Source: Chitinophaga sp. GbtcB8 (GTDB taxonomy: Bacteria; Bacteroidota; Bacteroidia; Chitinophagales; Chitinophagaceae). Taken from it: a DNA stretch of 64,000 nucleotides. The notes below the pieces were generated by a model. The model was not told where the DNA came from, did not search any database, and was given only the letters and a program-made list of their open reading frames with translations. The stretch lies in contig NZ_JAGXJN010000034.1 of NCBI RefSeq assembly GCF_019091455.1, forward strand, positions 40,240-104,239, given 5' to 3'. Shown here piece after piece: positions 50,741-59,013 of this stretch (position 1 is the first letter of the stretch; each line of letters opens with the position of its first letter). Position numbers and translations under genes: made by a program.

Positions 50741-51628
50741 TTAGAATGGCGCTAATAACTGAAAATCATCCGAATGTCTCCTTCTTTGCCTGGTTACTGC
50801 AGACCAACCGCCCAACCAGTGGGCCAGTTGCCGCGTAGCTTTTGTGGCGGTAGCAGGCTTAATTACGATATTCAGTAGTGTACAGGGAGCAATAGCTCTC
50901 CTTTCAGGGCATGTTGCCGTTTGTGCATCCTCCTCCCAAAGCAGCTGGTTGTTACGGTAGATCTTAAAATATACATCCGGGCCGGTGTGATGCTGCCCGT
51001 GTTTTACCGGTAACGCTCCTGCTGACATATCTTCCACTCCAAACTGCAGCTTATAGCGGCCCTGCCCATTGGTGTGGGTGGTGCCCAGTAAGCGGCTGTT
51101 CTGCGCATTGTAGATCTCTACTTTCAACTGCGGCTGGCCGGCCATGGTTTCAAAATGACGTACCGTACCGCTGATCACCCAGGTGTCGTAGCTGCCACGG
51201 ATCAGGTTCCAGTGTTCGGAAGGGATCACGTAGGCAAATGCGGCCAGGTATTTATCTTTTGTGCGTTTCCAGTGTGGCACCAGTTTGCTCAGGTGATACT
51301 GTGTTACGCTGTTTTTACCGGAGGCCCGGCCCGGGATCTGTTCTAAACACAGATCCAGTTCCAGGGGTTCCGTGAACAGGTGAAGCTGTTCCCAGGAAAG
51401 GCGAAAATCGCCTCTTTCATCCAGCACTGTTTCTGTTAACAAACGATGTTCTTTACGCGCCACTTGCGTGGGTGTAAGCTGTATAAGGTGGTTAAACTTA
51501 GCCAGGCCGGAGGTATCAGCCGGATAAGCGTCTTCAGGTAAATAGATCCGTAAGCGGCCTTTTGCCAGCGGTTCGATACAATCGTCACAGATCAATGCAG
51601 AGATGTTGCCAATTAACAGGTAACTCAT
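50741..51628 (-). CDS. Unrecognised protein with transthyretin/Ig-like domain
   Basis: A 295-residue protein I cannot name. No clear signal peptide. The N-terminus has paired cysteines in ALICDDCIEPL followed by a strand-rich stretch (KGRLRIYLPED). A second strand-rich part (about 140-230) reads like a carboxypeptidase-regulatory or transthyretin-type fold: YDTWVISGTVRHF..GQPQLKVEIYNAQNSRLLGTTHTNGQGRYKLQFG. The last 40 residues are basic. It is divergent from the four-gene signalling set across 734 bp that hold two palindromes, and may be an output of that system. Confidence 0.55.
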   Translation of the reverse strand: MSYLLIGNISALICDDCIEPLAKGRLRIYLPEDAYPADTSGLAKFNHLIQLTPTQVARKEHRLLTETVLDERGDFRLSWEQLHLFTEPLELDLCLEQIPGRASGKNSVTQYHLSKLVPHWKRTKDKYLAAFAYVIPSEHWNLIRGSYDTWVISGTVRHFETMAGQPQLKVEIYNAQNSRLLGTTHTNGQGRYKLQFGVEDMSAGALPVKHGQHHTGPDVYFKIYRNNQLLWEEDAQTATCPERRAIAPCTLLNIVIKPATATKATRQLAHWLGGWSAVTRQRRRHSDDFQLLAPF

Positions 51629-51897
51629 AGTTTTAAATTTTAAAAAAAAGGGGTTAACGAGCTAAACCTAAAAACCGACTATTCGTGAGAACAGTCCTAC
51701 TTTTTTCTCTTTACTCTTTTTCTCTGCATATACCGGAAGAAACAAACATGGGTAGAAAGGCCCAAAAAGTGAAAACCCAAGTACTGTCCCCCTCTTGTGA
51801 ATAACGTGTTTCCAAAATCTTTTTCCTTAGGTCGATGATGCAAAGGTTGAGAATATTGGAACAGCAGTCAAGCGTTAAACTGCTTAAAAGGTAAAAA

Positions 51898-51936
51898 TGC
51901 GTAGAACTACGCAATTTTGCGGAAAGTACGCATAAG
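51898..51936 (+). promoter_or_regulatory. Bipartite palindromic site, copy 1
   Basis: TGCGTAGAACTACGCA (51898-51913, 7-bp arms) followed by ATTTTGCGGAAAGTACG. The same layout recurs in copy 2, 248 bases away in the same orientation. Likely a binding site for a dimeric regulator; the NarL-type regulator at 54350-55024 is the natural candidate. Confidence 0.6.
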
Positions 51937-52144
51937 CCGCTGCAGACACAGGAAAGCGGGCATCTTAACGGTCATCCCTATGCGAAAAAAAGTTTTTGGA
52001 CTACTATTGTTATATGATGTTATAATCCGGGGCAGAAAACAGGCAAAAGCATATAAATATATCGTACAACCGGCCAGTACAGCCGCCTTATAAAATAATC
52101 ATTAGCGGGAAAAATCAAATGGCTGTGCCGGGCAGGATCCCGGA

Positions 52145-52181
52145 ATGCGTAGTTCTACGCATTTTTTCCGAAAAATACGGG
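52145..52181 (+). promoter_or_regulatory. Bipartite palindromic site, copy 2
   Basis: ATGCGTAGTTCTACGCAT (52145-52162) followed by TTTTTCCGAAAAATACGG. It matches copy 1 in both the palindrome and the downstream CGAAA..TACG part, and lies about 130 bases upstream of the promoter of the gene at 52363. Confidence 0.6.
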
Positions 52182-52290
52182 AAATGGCAAAAAACGTTCG
52201 GAAGGGGTATAATTACCAAATCCTTTCTGGTATTGCATTACAGCCGGAACCCGGTTATAATTAACACAAAAGTATTATATATACCGGCTA

Positions 52291-52320
52291 TTTGATGAGA
52301 AAGATTTTATGATACCTTTA
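52291..52320 (+). promoter_or_regulatory. Promoter of the signalling operon
   Basis: TTTG (52291-52294), 18-base spacer, TACCTTTA (52313-52320; one mismatch to TAnnTTTG). Expected leader of about 36 bases before ATG 52363. Confidence 0.5.
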
Positions 52321-52362
52321 CGCCCATAACTCATCACACTCTACTAACTAAAACTAAAACAC

Positions 52363-52767
52363 ATGAGTACCACAACAAAAAGGATCTTCCCCCCTGATGC
52401 GGGAACATTCATTACATTGAAAGAAGCTGATAGGCTGATCGGCAACTTCCATGACCATGAAACAAAACAAGGTAAAAAGGATTTCACCAAAGCTTACTTT
52501 TTTGGTAAAGATAAGATCAAGGAACTCCTGGATTGCCCGGATTGCGTAGGCATCCGTATTTATTATGGTAAAGACCTGGATGGTGATGGAGTTGACGACA
52601 AAAAAATGGTTATCTATCCTGTAAATAAAGAAGGTAAGAATATGCCTTACCATCCGCCGAAACCGCATACCGCTGGTGCAAGTTTTTCACCTCCGGGCGA
52701 CCCGGAAGAAGATGGTGGCGGTAAAGCGTTGGATGGCGGCTTATCCTGTCCCTCTTATTGCCCTTGA
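52363..52767 (+). CDS. Small acidic protein with C-terminal CPSYCP
   Basis: A 134-residue protein without signal peptide. The core (about 13-95) reads FITLKEADRLIGNFHDHE...AYFFGKDKIKELLDCPDCVGIRIYYGKDLDGDGVDDKKMVIYPVNKEGKNM. It resembles an uncharacterised Bacteroidota family with a GIRIYYG strand, recalled from memory only. The end is unusual: a Pro/Gly/Glu-rich linker, then GGGKALDGGLSCPSYCP with two cysteines in the last six residues. It is the first gene of the set with the membrane protein, kinase and regulator (gap 22 bases). It may be a modified or exported peptide precursor, or a cytosolic partner of the receptor. Confidence 0.6.
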   Translation: MSTTTKRIFPPDAGTFITLKEADRLIGNFHDHETKQGKKDFTKAYFFGKDKIKELLDCPDCVGIRIYYGKDLDGDGVDDKKMVIYPVNKEGKNMPYHPPKPHTAGASFSPPGDPEEDGGGKALDGGLSCPSYCP

Positions 52768-52789
52768 GAAGTTTAAAAAGTATTATTAA

Positions 52790-53458
52790 GTGCCGATAAT
52801 CGAAATTACCTTTTACACAATGATGGGGATCGAATGCTTGCTTTTGATCCCCTTCACTTTAAATTACAAATTGCTGGATAAAGCCGGAAGGTGGGCGTAC
52901 TATTATTTAGTTTCCAGTGTTATTTATGCTGTTGGCTCCATTATCTTAGCAAAGATATTTCATAGTAACCTGTGGTTTTCCAACATCATGCAGCTTGCGC
53001 AGTTCTTCATCCTTTCTTTTTATTATTACCTCGTCATTAAAAACAACCTGGTTAAGCAAATTATAAAGATCGTAGCGGGACTGGCGCTTATTATTTTCCT
53101 GTTGGATTTCTTTAAACTGGAAGGGATACACAGTGCTAACTCTATTTTTGCTACTATCCGTACCATGGTGTTTTTGATCTACGGTATTATTTTTTTCCTG
53201 CAGCTTTTATCAGACGAGAACCTGGTAAAGGAAGCGGTTTTTATTAACAGCCTGCCGGATTTCTGGTTTAACTCGGGGCTTTTTATCTACCTGTGCAGCT
53301 CCTTTTTTTATGCCCTGGCCAGTAACTTTTTGATCCGTAATAATATTGCAACAGATGCCCCTATCCAAACCGTCATCTTCCTCGGCGGCATAATTGAAGG
53401 AATTCTTTTCTATATTGGACTTATGAAAGCCCAAAAACTGCGGCATGAATTTTTTTGA
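52790..53458 (+). CDS. Multi-pass membrane protein, possible sensor
   Basis: A 222-residue protein that is almost wholly hydrophobic, with about seven membrane helices (roughly 4-24, 33-55, 60-80, 88-107, 118-140, 160-182, 193-213) and short loops. No enzymatic motif is seen. The start is GTG 52790; ATG 52820 is possible but would cut the first helix. Its end overlaps the histidine kinase start by 14 bases, so the two are translationally coupled. The kinase has almost no sensor of its own, and this protein could supply it. Confidence 0.6.
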   Translation: MPIIEITFYTMMGIECLLLIPFTLNYKLLDKAGRWAYYYLVSSVIYAVGSIILAKIFHSNLWFSNIMQLAQFFILSFYYYLVIKNNLVKQIIKIVAGLALIIFLLDFFKLEGIHSANSIFATIRTMVFLIYGIIFFLQLLSDENLVKEAVFINSLPDFWFNSGLFIYLCSSFFYALASNFLIRNNIATDAPIQTVIFLGGIIEGILFYIGLMKAQKLRHEFF

Positions 53459-54248
53459 GATCATAATAATCGGAACGGTAGCCATGCTCCTGCTGGGCAT
53501 ACTGGTGGTAGTATTGGTGATATTTCAGCAAAAGCAGGTGATCCAGCACAAGCTGGTGCTGCGGGATAAAGACCTGCAGCTGCAACGGGAGCGCCTGGTG
53601 GCTGTTTTACAGGGCCAGGAGCAGGAGCGCAAACGTATTGCAGAAGACCTGCATGATGAAGTAGGCGCCCAGCTATCCGTATTAAAGCTGAATATTGGCC
53701 AGCTGCAGCAGCATCTCAAAAACGGCAATGGTGAAGGCGACCGTTTAAAAGAAACCAAAGATTTTACAGACACCATTATACAGCACCTGCGTTTCATTTC
53801 CCAAAGCCTGCATCCCCAGGCGCTGGATAACCTGGGCCTTTCCCATGCCCTGGACTCGTTCTGCAGCCTGATGAACAAGAATAAACAGGTGGCCATCTCC
53901 TTTAAGACCGCCGGTAACGGGCAGCCGGTAGACCGGGAAAAAGCCCTGAACATATACCGCGTGGTACAGGAGCTGATGAATAACATCCTGAAACATGCAC
54001 AGGCCACCGAAGTACTGATCACCTACCATAGCACCCCCACCCTCTTAAGCATTGACGTTGAAGACAATGGCAATGGCCTGCTGCTGGCCGCCCTGGACAG
54101 CTCCCGCAAGAAAACAGGCAGCCTTGGACTTAAAAATATCGAAAGCCGCTTGAATATTATCGGCGGAAGTATCAACTTTGTATCGAGGTCACCCAAAGGA
54201 ACAATTGCGCAGATACGGGTGGAAAATTATCAACCGTCAGTGAATTAG
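53445..54248 (+). CDS. Sensor histidine kinase (HisKA_3 type)
   Basis: A 267-residue kinase with a single N-terminal membrane helix (about 5-27), a coiled coil (about 28-60), the HisKA_3 dimerisation/phosphorylation motif ERKRIAEDLHDEVGAQLSVLK (His70) and an HATPase domain (N box ELMNNILKHAQ, about 177; DNGNG; GSLGLKNIESRL). There is no extracellular sensor domain, so it must take input from a partner, most likely the overlapping multi-TM gene. Its partner regulator lies 101 bases downstream. Confidence 0.9.
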   Translation: MNFFEIIIIGTVAMLLLGILVVVLVIFQQKQVIQHKLVLRDKDLQLQRERLVAVLQGQEQERKRIAEDLHDEVGAQLSVLKLNIGQLQQHLKNGNGEGDRLKETKDFTDTIIQHLRFISQSLHPQALDNLGLSHALDSFCSLMNKNKQVAISFKTAGNGQPVDREKALNIYRVVQELMNNILKHAQATEVLITYHSTPTLLSIDVEDNGNGLLLAALDSSRKKTGSLGLKNIESRLNIIGGSINFVSRSPKGTIAQIRVENYQPSVN

Positions 54249-54349
54249 CTAATAATTTGTTAGTTATTAAATTGTTGATCATTAAACGTTAAGAAAAAAA
54301 ATCACTTAACTTTACGGGCTATTTACACTGTACACAATTATTACTCCCT

Positions 54350-55024
54350 ATGGCGGAACAGATAAAAGTGGCGATTGCTGACGATCACAAGATCTTTCGC
54401 AGCGGCGTTATTAATACACTCACCCCGTATGATAATATTAATGTGATCTTTGAGGCGGAAGATGGTGAGCACCTGTTAAAGATCATGGACGAGCAGCAGC
54501 CAGATGTAATACTGATGGACCTGAAAATGCCCAATATGGACGGCATACAGGCCACCATCCAGGTAAAGGAACGGTACCCGGATATAAAGATCATCATACT
54601 AACCATGTATGAAGATGATAACTTTATTGTACACCTGGTAGAGAATGGGGCCAACGCCTATTTATTAAAAAATGCAGAACCGGAAGAGATATACGAAGCC
54701 ATTTGCACCACGTATGAAAAGGGATTTTACTTCAGCGAGAACGTAAACCTGGCCTTGCTGAAGAAAGTGCTGCACAAGAATAAACAACAGTTCAAACCTA
54801 CCTTTAAAAGCAACAGCGCCAATACAGAACTGCAGCTGAACGACCGCGAAAAGGAAGTGCTGCAGCTGATCTGCAATGAATGCACCACCCAGGAGATCTC
54901 TGAAAAAATATTCCTCAGCCCCCGCACCGTAGAGGGCATACGGCAAAAGCTGCTGGAAAAAACCAGCGCCAAAAATACCGTAGGGCTGGTGATCTATGCA
55001 TTCAGGAACGGACTTATTGAGTAG
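54350..55024 (+). CDS. NarL/FixJ-family response regulator
   Basis: A 224-residue two-component regulator. The receiver domain has acidic residues Asp11-Asp12, the phosphorylation site Asp57 (VILMDLKMPNMDG) and a conserved lysine (YLLKNAEPEE, about 107). The C-terminal LuxR-type HTH (about 158-220) reads LNDREKEVLQLICNECTTQEISEKIFLSPRTVEGIRQKLLEKT. Proteins of this type bind palindromes as dimers, and two matching palindromes lie at the head of the locus. A TAACTTTA box (54307-54314) may give it a separate promoter. Confidence 0.92.
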   Translation: MAEQIKVAIADDHKIFRSGVINTLTPYDNINVIFEAEDGEHLLKIMDEQQPDVILMDLKMPNMDGIQATIQVKERYPDIKIIILTMYEDDNFIVHLVENGANAYLLKNAEPEEIYEAICTTYEKGFYFSENVNLALLKKVLHKNKQQFKPTFKSNSANTELQLNDREKEVLQLICNECTTQEISEKIFLSPRTVEGIRQKLLEKTSAKNTVGLVIYAFRNGLIE

Positions 55025-55145
55025 CGGAAAGCTGAAAGCAAAAAGCTGCCTGTATAGTATAATAAGCGTGTATTTATCAACGTTATATGCTCTCTGCTTT
55101 CTCCTTTATGCTTTACGCTTTTTGCTTTATCCTTTACGCTTTTAA
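55023..55145. repeat. Intergenic inverted word-repeat, family E
   Basis: GGAAAGCTGAAAGCAAAAAG forward, then CTTTATGCTTTACGCTTTTT and similar inverted words. An open frame from 55087 into the DUF2911 gene runs through it and was not taken as coding. Confidence 0.6.
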
Positions 55146-55161
55146 AACCACCAATTATATT

Positions 55162-56010
55162 ATGAAAACTTTACGTTACCATTTTACTGTAGCAGCCTGC
55201 GCGCTTCTGTGCATGGCCCAGGGTGCATTTGCACAGAACCTGAAATTGCCTGCGCCCAGCCCTACCCAAACCGTTAAACAGGATTTTGCCTTATCATCTG
55301 TAGAAGTGAACTACTCCCGCCCCTTAGTAAAAGGCAGGAAGATCATGGGCGACCTGGTGCCTTATGGTAAAGTATGGAGAACAGGCGCCAACAGCGCTAC
55401 CACCATCACTTTTGGCGATGACGTAAAATTCGGCGGCAAAGATGTGAAAGCCGGTAAATACGGCCTGCTCACAATTCCCGGCCAGTCTGAATGGACAGTT
55501 ATCCTGACCAAAGACCTGGACGTAACCAGCCCCGCAGCCTACAAACCGGAGAATGATGTGGTACGCATTAGCGTAAGCCCGGTTGATCTGCCGGTTGACA
55601 TTGAAAGCTTTATGATCATGTTTGACCAGGTACGGTCTACCTCCATGAACATGATGCTGCTGTGGGAACGCACCGGTGTGCCGGTTGAAATTACTGCCGA
55701 CATTGACGGTAAAGTAATGAAGCAGATAGACGAAGCCATGAAAGGTGAAAAGAAGCCTTACTTTGCTGCAGCCAACTATTACTTTGAGAACGGGAAAGAT
55801 CTGAAACAGGCGCTGGCCTGGGTAGATGCCGCTACCAAAGAAAATCCCAAGGCTTTTTACATGTTTTACCTGAAAGCCCGGATCCAGGCCAAAGCCGGCG
55901 ACAAAAAAGGCGCTAAAGCTACTGCACAGCAATCAATCGAACTTTCTAAAGAAGCTAAGAACGATGATTATGTAGCGCTGAATAATAAGCTGATAGCAAC
56001 GCTGGATTAA
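55162..56010 (+). CDS. DUF2911 domain-containing protein
   Basis: A 282-residue exported protein with a signal peptide (about 1-25, ending GAFAQ). The DUF2911 domain (about 28-165) has the family pattern PSPTQTVKQDFALSSVEVNYSRPLVKGRKIMGDLVPYGKVWRTGANSATTITF..DVKFGGKDVKAGKYGLLTIPG. The C-terminal part (about 185-280) is helical and TPR-like (YFENGKDLKQALAWVDAATKENPKAFYMFYLKARIQAKAGDKKGAKATAQQSIELSKE). Function unknown. Start ATG 55162 gives a clean signal peptide. Confidence 0.88.
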   Translation: MKTLRYHFTVAACALLCMAQGAFAQNLKLPAPSPTQTVKQDFALSSVEVNYSRPLVKGRKIMGDLVPYGKVWRTGANSATTITFGDDVKFGGKDVKAGKYGLLTIPGQSEWTVILTKDLDVTSPAAYKPENDVVRISVSPVDLPVDIESFMIMFDQVRSTSMNMMLLWERTGVPVEITADIDGKVMKQIDEAMKGEKKPYFAAANYYFENGKDLKQALAWVDAATKENPKAFYMFYLKARIQAKAGDKKGAKATAQQSIELSKEAKNDDYVALNNKLIATLD

Positions 56011-56041
56011 TCTGATTTACTGGTTTATAGATCTTATAAAC

Positions 56042-56075
56042 AACTGCCTGCATCTTCATGGTGCAGGCAGTTTTA
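56042..56075 (+). terminator. Intrinsic terminator after the DUF2911 gene
   Basis: AACTGCCTGCA (56042-56052) / TGCAGGCAGTT (56062-56072), 9-base loop, T4 and a further T-rich run. Confidence 0.85.
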
Positions 56076-56147
56076 TTTTATATCGGTTGCATTTCCTGAA
56101 ACTGCCAGCCTATCAGCTATCAGCACATTAATCAGGTATTTCTACGC

Positions 56148-56179
56148 TTGTCTGCTGTTATCTCATTCCCTTACTTTTG
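56148..56179 (+). promoter_or_regulatory. Promoter of the unrecognised three-gene set
   Basis: TTG (56148-56150), 21-base spacer, TACTTTTG (56172-56179). The leader of about 70 bases carries CCTCC (56199-56203) paired with GGAGG (56214-56218). Confidence 0.6.
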
Positions 56180-56257
56180 TATCCTGCAATCCCCAAAACC
56201 TCCTCATTACTCTGGAGGATAATTTTAGTTTTCAGTAGAACCCCAAAATGTAATGTT

Positions 56258-58447
56258 ATGCAATCACAACCACGTAAAGCGGTTCCCCAAACCGCACCCA
56301 CTTCAAAAGTACCTGCAACCACAGCACCAGCTGGGGCAGCGGCAGCAGCAGACGACAATGCCGGCCTGCGAAGCCAGCAACATTGGCTGCTGCTTAAAAA
56401 TCCAAACTATTTTGGCATACAGGACAAAGACAGTCCCCTGAACCAGCTGTTTAAACCGGAAGTTAGCATCCAGTACAACACCTTTTACGAACAGGTGACC
56501 TGTGTTAGCTACAAACCGGACATACAGCGCCTGAGCGCCATTGTAAAGGTGAAACAGGGTTACGGTTACAGCGGCGGCCCCTGTACGCCCGGAAGCAAAG
56601 AGTATGTACGCTTTTATGTAAGTTATGACAACGGCACCTCCTGGGAGGATGAAGGCGTGGTGGACTTTAACATCCACGACTTTGGCGCCAACGAAGATCT
56701 GTGTTATGAGCTGTTCACCACCTTTACACCCAAGAAAAGAAGCTGCTGCGACAAAAAACCGGTACTGCCCCGCGCACGCGCCATTCTTTCCTGGAACCAG
56801 CCACCGCCCGCCGGAGCGCCTTTCTGGATCCCTATCTGGGGCAATGTGCTGGACGCCAACATCCAGGCTGCACCCCGTACCGGTTTTATTTGCCTGCTGG
56901 ATGATATACTCGGAAATGTGGGCGTGAAGCTGGATGAAAAACAGTTTGACCAGGTAGAAAAAAACCTGCCCCCGCTGGAATACACTGCCGTGGCAAAAGA
57001 AAACTATTCCCTGGCAGAGATCAGCAAAATTTACGGGAAAGAGGTGGAACCCGCCCGTAAAGGCTACAGCTTTGTGAGCAATGCCCTTTTCACCAAAGCC
57101 GCCATCACAGCCCCGCAATACGAGCTGCTGAAAAAATATGAGCTGGACCTCAGCGATATTATTGGCGTGCTGCAGCAGCAACAGTTCAACACCACCTATG
57201 AAGAGGTGAGCTGTGTAGGCCTGAACCGCGAGTTTGATACGCTGAATGCCGCCATTCAAATAAAACGCAATGCCGGTTACTCCGGTAACCTGTGCTCCAA
57301 AGGCTCCAAAGAATACCTGGCGTATTACATGGACTTTGGCGGTGGATGGGTGTACATGGGCACTTCTTCCGTAACCGTACACGATATTCCCATACCCGAT
57401 GGCGGCCTTTGGTACAATGCCCCGCTGAAAATAGTGCTGGACCCATACCAGAAAGAGTGGTGCCAGACGGGCAAAGCCAAAGTGCGTGTGATCCTTTCCT
57501 GGAACTACGTACCGCCCATTGATCCCAACTGGGTAGCACCCTGGGGCGACCGTGAAGAATGCACCGTTGAAGTTAAACCGCTGCCACAGGGCGTACCTAA
57601 CGGCCAGCTGAAACCCTTTATAGAGCTGCTGGGCGGTATGCCGGTAGACCTGATCAGTGGTGTAAGCGGCGAAGCCAACGGCCTGCACACGCTTGGTTTT
57701 ACGGCAGTACAAAGTCCGTTTGGCGGTAATACCACCTTGCGTGGCCGCTTCTTTAACCAGAATACACACAACTTCCGGTACCGGATCCGTGTTATAGAAC
57801 CAGGAACCTCTGAACATTCTGTTATGTCGCCTGTTCATATTAAAACGGATACTTTTGGCACCATCAGCCCGGCCATCACACTTACACCTGATGCCAACGG
57901 CTGGATGCCTTACCTGGCCAACCCAAGCTCCAACACCTTTATCGTGGACGACCTGTTTGGCAGTTTTGTACCGGCCCAGAATGGCGTGCATTACATTAAG
58001 ATAGAGTTTGAAGATGTATCCCTGGGCGGCGTGTTCTATAACAGCCAGTGGGTAAAATTCCTGGCCGATGTACATGCACCGGATGTGGATGTGACCATTA
58101 CCAGCGGCGGCGGCGATTGTGGCGATTTTCCGCCGGGCAGCAGCATTTCCGGCACTTACCAGATGCTGGATAATGATGCCGAAAGCCTGACCCTGTACAT
58201 TACCCCGGCTGCAGCTGGCACCACCATCACTATTGATGGATTGCCTACCGCATCCCTGGCTTATGGCAGTGGCCTGTTCCCATTACCGAATAACGGCCAG
58301 TCCGGCACCTGGACGCTGCAAACCACGGCCAATGTTACACCGCCCTGTGGTTACAACATCTGGATCCAGGGCCATGACCGTACCATTGTAGGCAGCAGCC
58401 AGTACGGGTATTATAATTATATGCCTAAAGGTTTCTGTTTAGGATAA
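56258..58447 (+). CDS. Unrecognised 729-residue protein with duplicated Cys-containing module
   Basis: I do not recognise this protein. There is no signal peptide; the first 40 residues are a Pro/Ala/Thr-rich linker. A module occurs twice, at about 63-205 and 306-440. Each copy runs F..(E/Q)(Q/E)V(T/S)CV..., then a strand with K..(Y/A)GYSG..C..GSKEY(V/L), a DG/GG turn, HD, and R(A/V)ILSWN..PP...W...WG. The C-terminal 250 residues are strand-rich and include CGDFPPGSSISGTYQM. The start is moved from a TTG inside the -7 box to ATG 56258. It heads a set with two small genes (12-base gaps). Confidence 0.65.
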   Translation: MQSQPRKAVPQTAPTSKVPATTAPAGAAAAADDNAGLRSQQHWLLLKNPNYFGIQDKDSPLNQLFKPEVSIQYNTFYEQVTCVSYKPDIQRLSAIVKVKQGYGYSGGPCTPGSKEYVRFYVSYDNGTSWEDEGVVDFNIHDFGANEDLCYELFTTFTPKKRSCCDKKPVLPRARAILSWNQPPPAGAPFWIPIWGNVLDANIQAAPRTGFICLLDDILGNVGVKLDEKQFDQVEKNLPPLEYTAVAKENYSLAEISKIYGKEVEPARKGYSFVSNALFTKAAITAPQYELLKKYELDLSDIIGVLQQQQFNTTYEEVSCVGLNREFDTLNAAIQIKRNAGYSGNLCSKGSKEYLAYYMDFGGGWVYMGTSSVTVHDIPIPDGGLWYNAPLKIVLDPYQKEWCQTGKAKVRVILSWNYVPPIDPNWVAPWGDREECTVEVKPLPQGVPNGQLKPFIELLGGMPVDLISGVSGEANGLHTLGFTAVQSPFGGNTTLRGRFFNQNTHNFRYRIRVIEPGTSEHSVMSPVHIKTDTFGTISPAITLTPDANGWMPYLANPSSNTFIVDDLFGSFVPAQNGVHYIKIEFEDVSLGGVFYNSQWVKFLADVHAPDVDVTITSGGGDCGDFPPGSSISGTYQMLDNDAESLTLYITPAAAGTTITIDGLPTASLAYGSGLFPLPNNGQSGTWTLQTTANVTPPCGYNIWIQGHDRTIVGSSQYGYYNYMPKGFCLG

Positions 58448-58459
58448 GCACTAACGTTA

Positions 58460-58750
58460 ATGCATATATACTTATTCATATTATGTATACTGGCCACCTG
58501 GCGCATCACGCACCTGCTACAGGCAGAAGACGGCCCGTTTGACATCATTTTTTGGTTGCGGAAAAAAGCAGGAGCAGGTTTCTTCGGAAACCTGCTTGAC
58601 TGCTTTTATTGTTTAAGCATCTGGATAGCGCTGCCCTTTGCCGCATGGCTGGGCATTAGCTGGGAGGAGCGGTTGCTGTTATGGCCGGCCCTTTCCGGCG
58701 CCGCTATTTTACTGGAAAAACTAACCTCAAAGGAAAATACTTCATCCTAA
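58460..58750 (+). CDS. DUF1360 membrane protein
   Basis: A 96-residue protein with two or three hydrophobic segments (about 2-18, 43-65, 70-88) and the DUF1360 pattern TWRITHLLQAEDGPFDIIFWLRKKAG..GNLLDCFYCLSIWIALP. The LLDCFYCLS pair of cysteines is the family hallmark. Some relatives are annotated as sporulation-associated in Bacilli; here the role is unknown. It is 12 bases after the 729-residue gene and 12 before the next small gene, so the three are probably one operon. Confidence 0.8.
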   Translation: MHIYLFILCILATWRITHLLQAEDGPFDIIFWLRKKAGAGFFGNLLDCFYCLSIWIALPFAAWLGISWEERLLLWPALSGAAILLEKLTSKENTSS

Positions 58751-58762
58751 AAAGACTACACT

Positions 58763-59002
58763 ATGTGTTGCGGAAAAAAGAGAGCCACCCTGGCTGCTAC
58801 AACGGGCACGGCCCAACGATTATTAGGGCATGATGCCATACATTTTGCCTTCCGGTACATTGGTGATACCGCGTTAACTACGGTAGGTATGAATACAGGT
58901 AAGATCTACCGCTTTGCATCCAAAGGCGCAGTGCAGATGGTGCATTCAAAAGATGCGGTAACTATGCTGGAGGTACCGAATTTGATACAGGTGGAGGAAT
59001 AA
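58763..59002 (+). CDS. Small CCGKK protein
   Basis: A 79-residue protein starting MCCGKKRATL. The rest is a compact strand-rich domain: HFAFRYIGDTALTTVGMNTGKIYRFASKGAVQMVHSKDAVTMLEVPNLIQVE. The N-terminal CC pair and the Y.G.....G..TG..Y.F pattern resemble small proteins found elsewhere beside phage-like or surface-protein genes, but I cannot name a family. It is last in the three-gene set; its stop lies 11 bases from that of the opposite symporter gene. Confidence 0.65.
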   Translation: MCCGKKRATLAATTGTAQRLLGHDAIHFAFRYIGDTALTTVGMNTGKIYRFASKGAVQMVHSKDAVTMLEVPNLIQVEE

Positions 59003-59013
59003 AATGACGTTTT

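Larger units (their letters stand above)
51629..52290. other. Regulatory spacer between divergent genes
   Basis: No gene is seen in this long spacer. It carries two near-identical bipartite palindromes (listed separately) and, toward the minus-strand gene, a TAGGTTTA -7-like box (51663-51670, minus). The rest is AT-rich. Confidence 0.5.

Noticed and set aside
56303..58075. 590-residue open frame on the minus strand
   Set aside because: It is antisense to the 729-residue gene, which has a promoter and a co-directional operon; the long frame follows from its codon bias.
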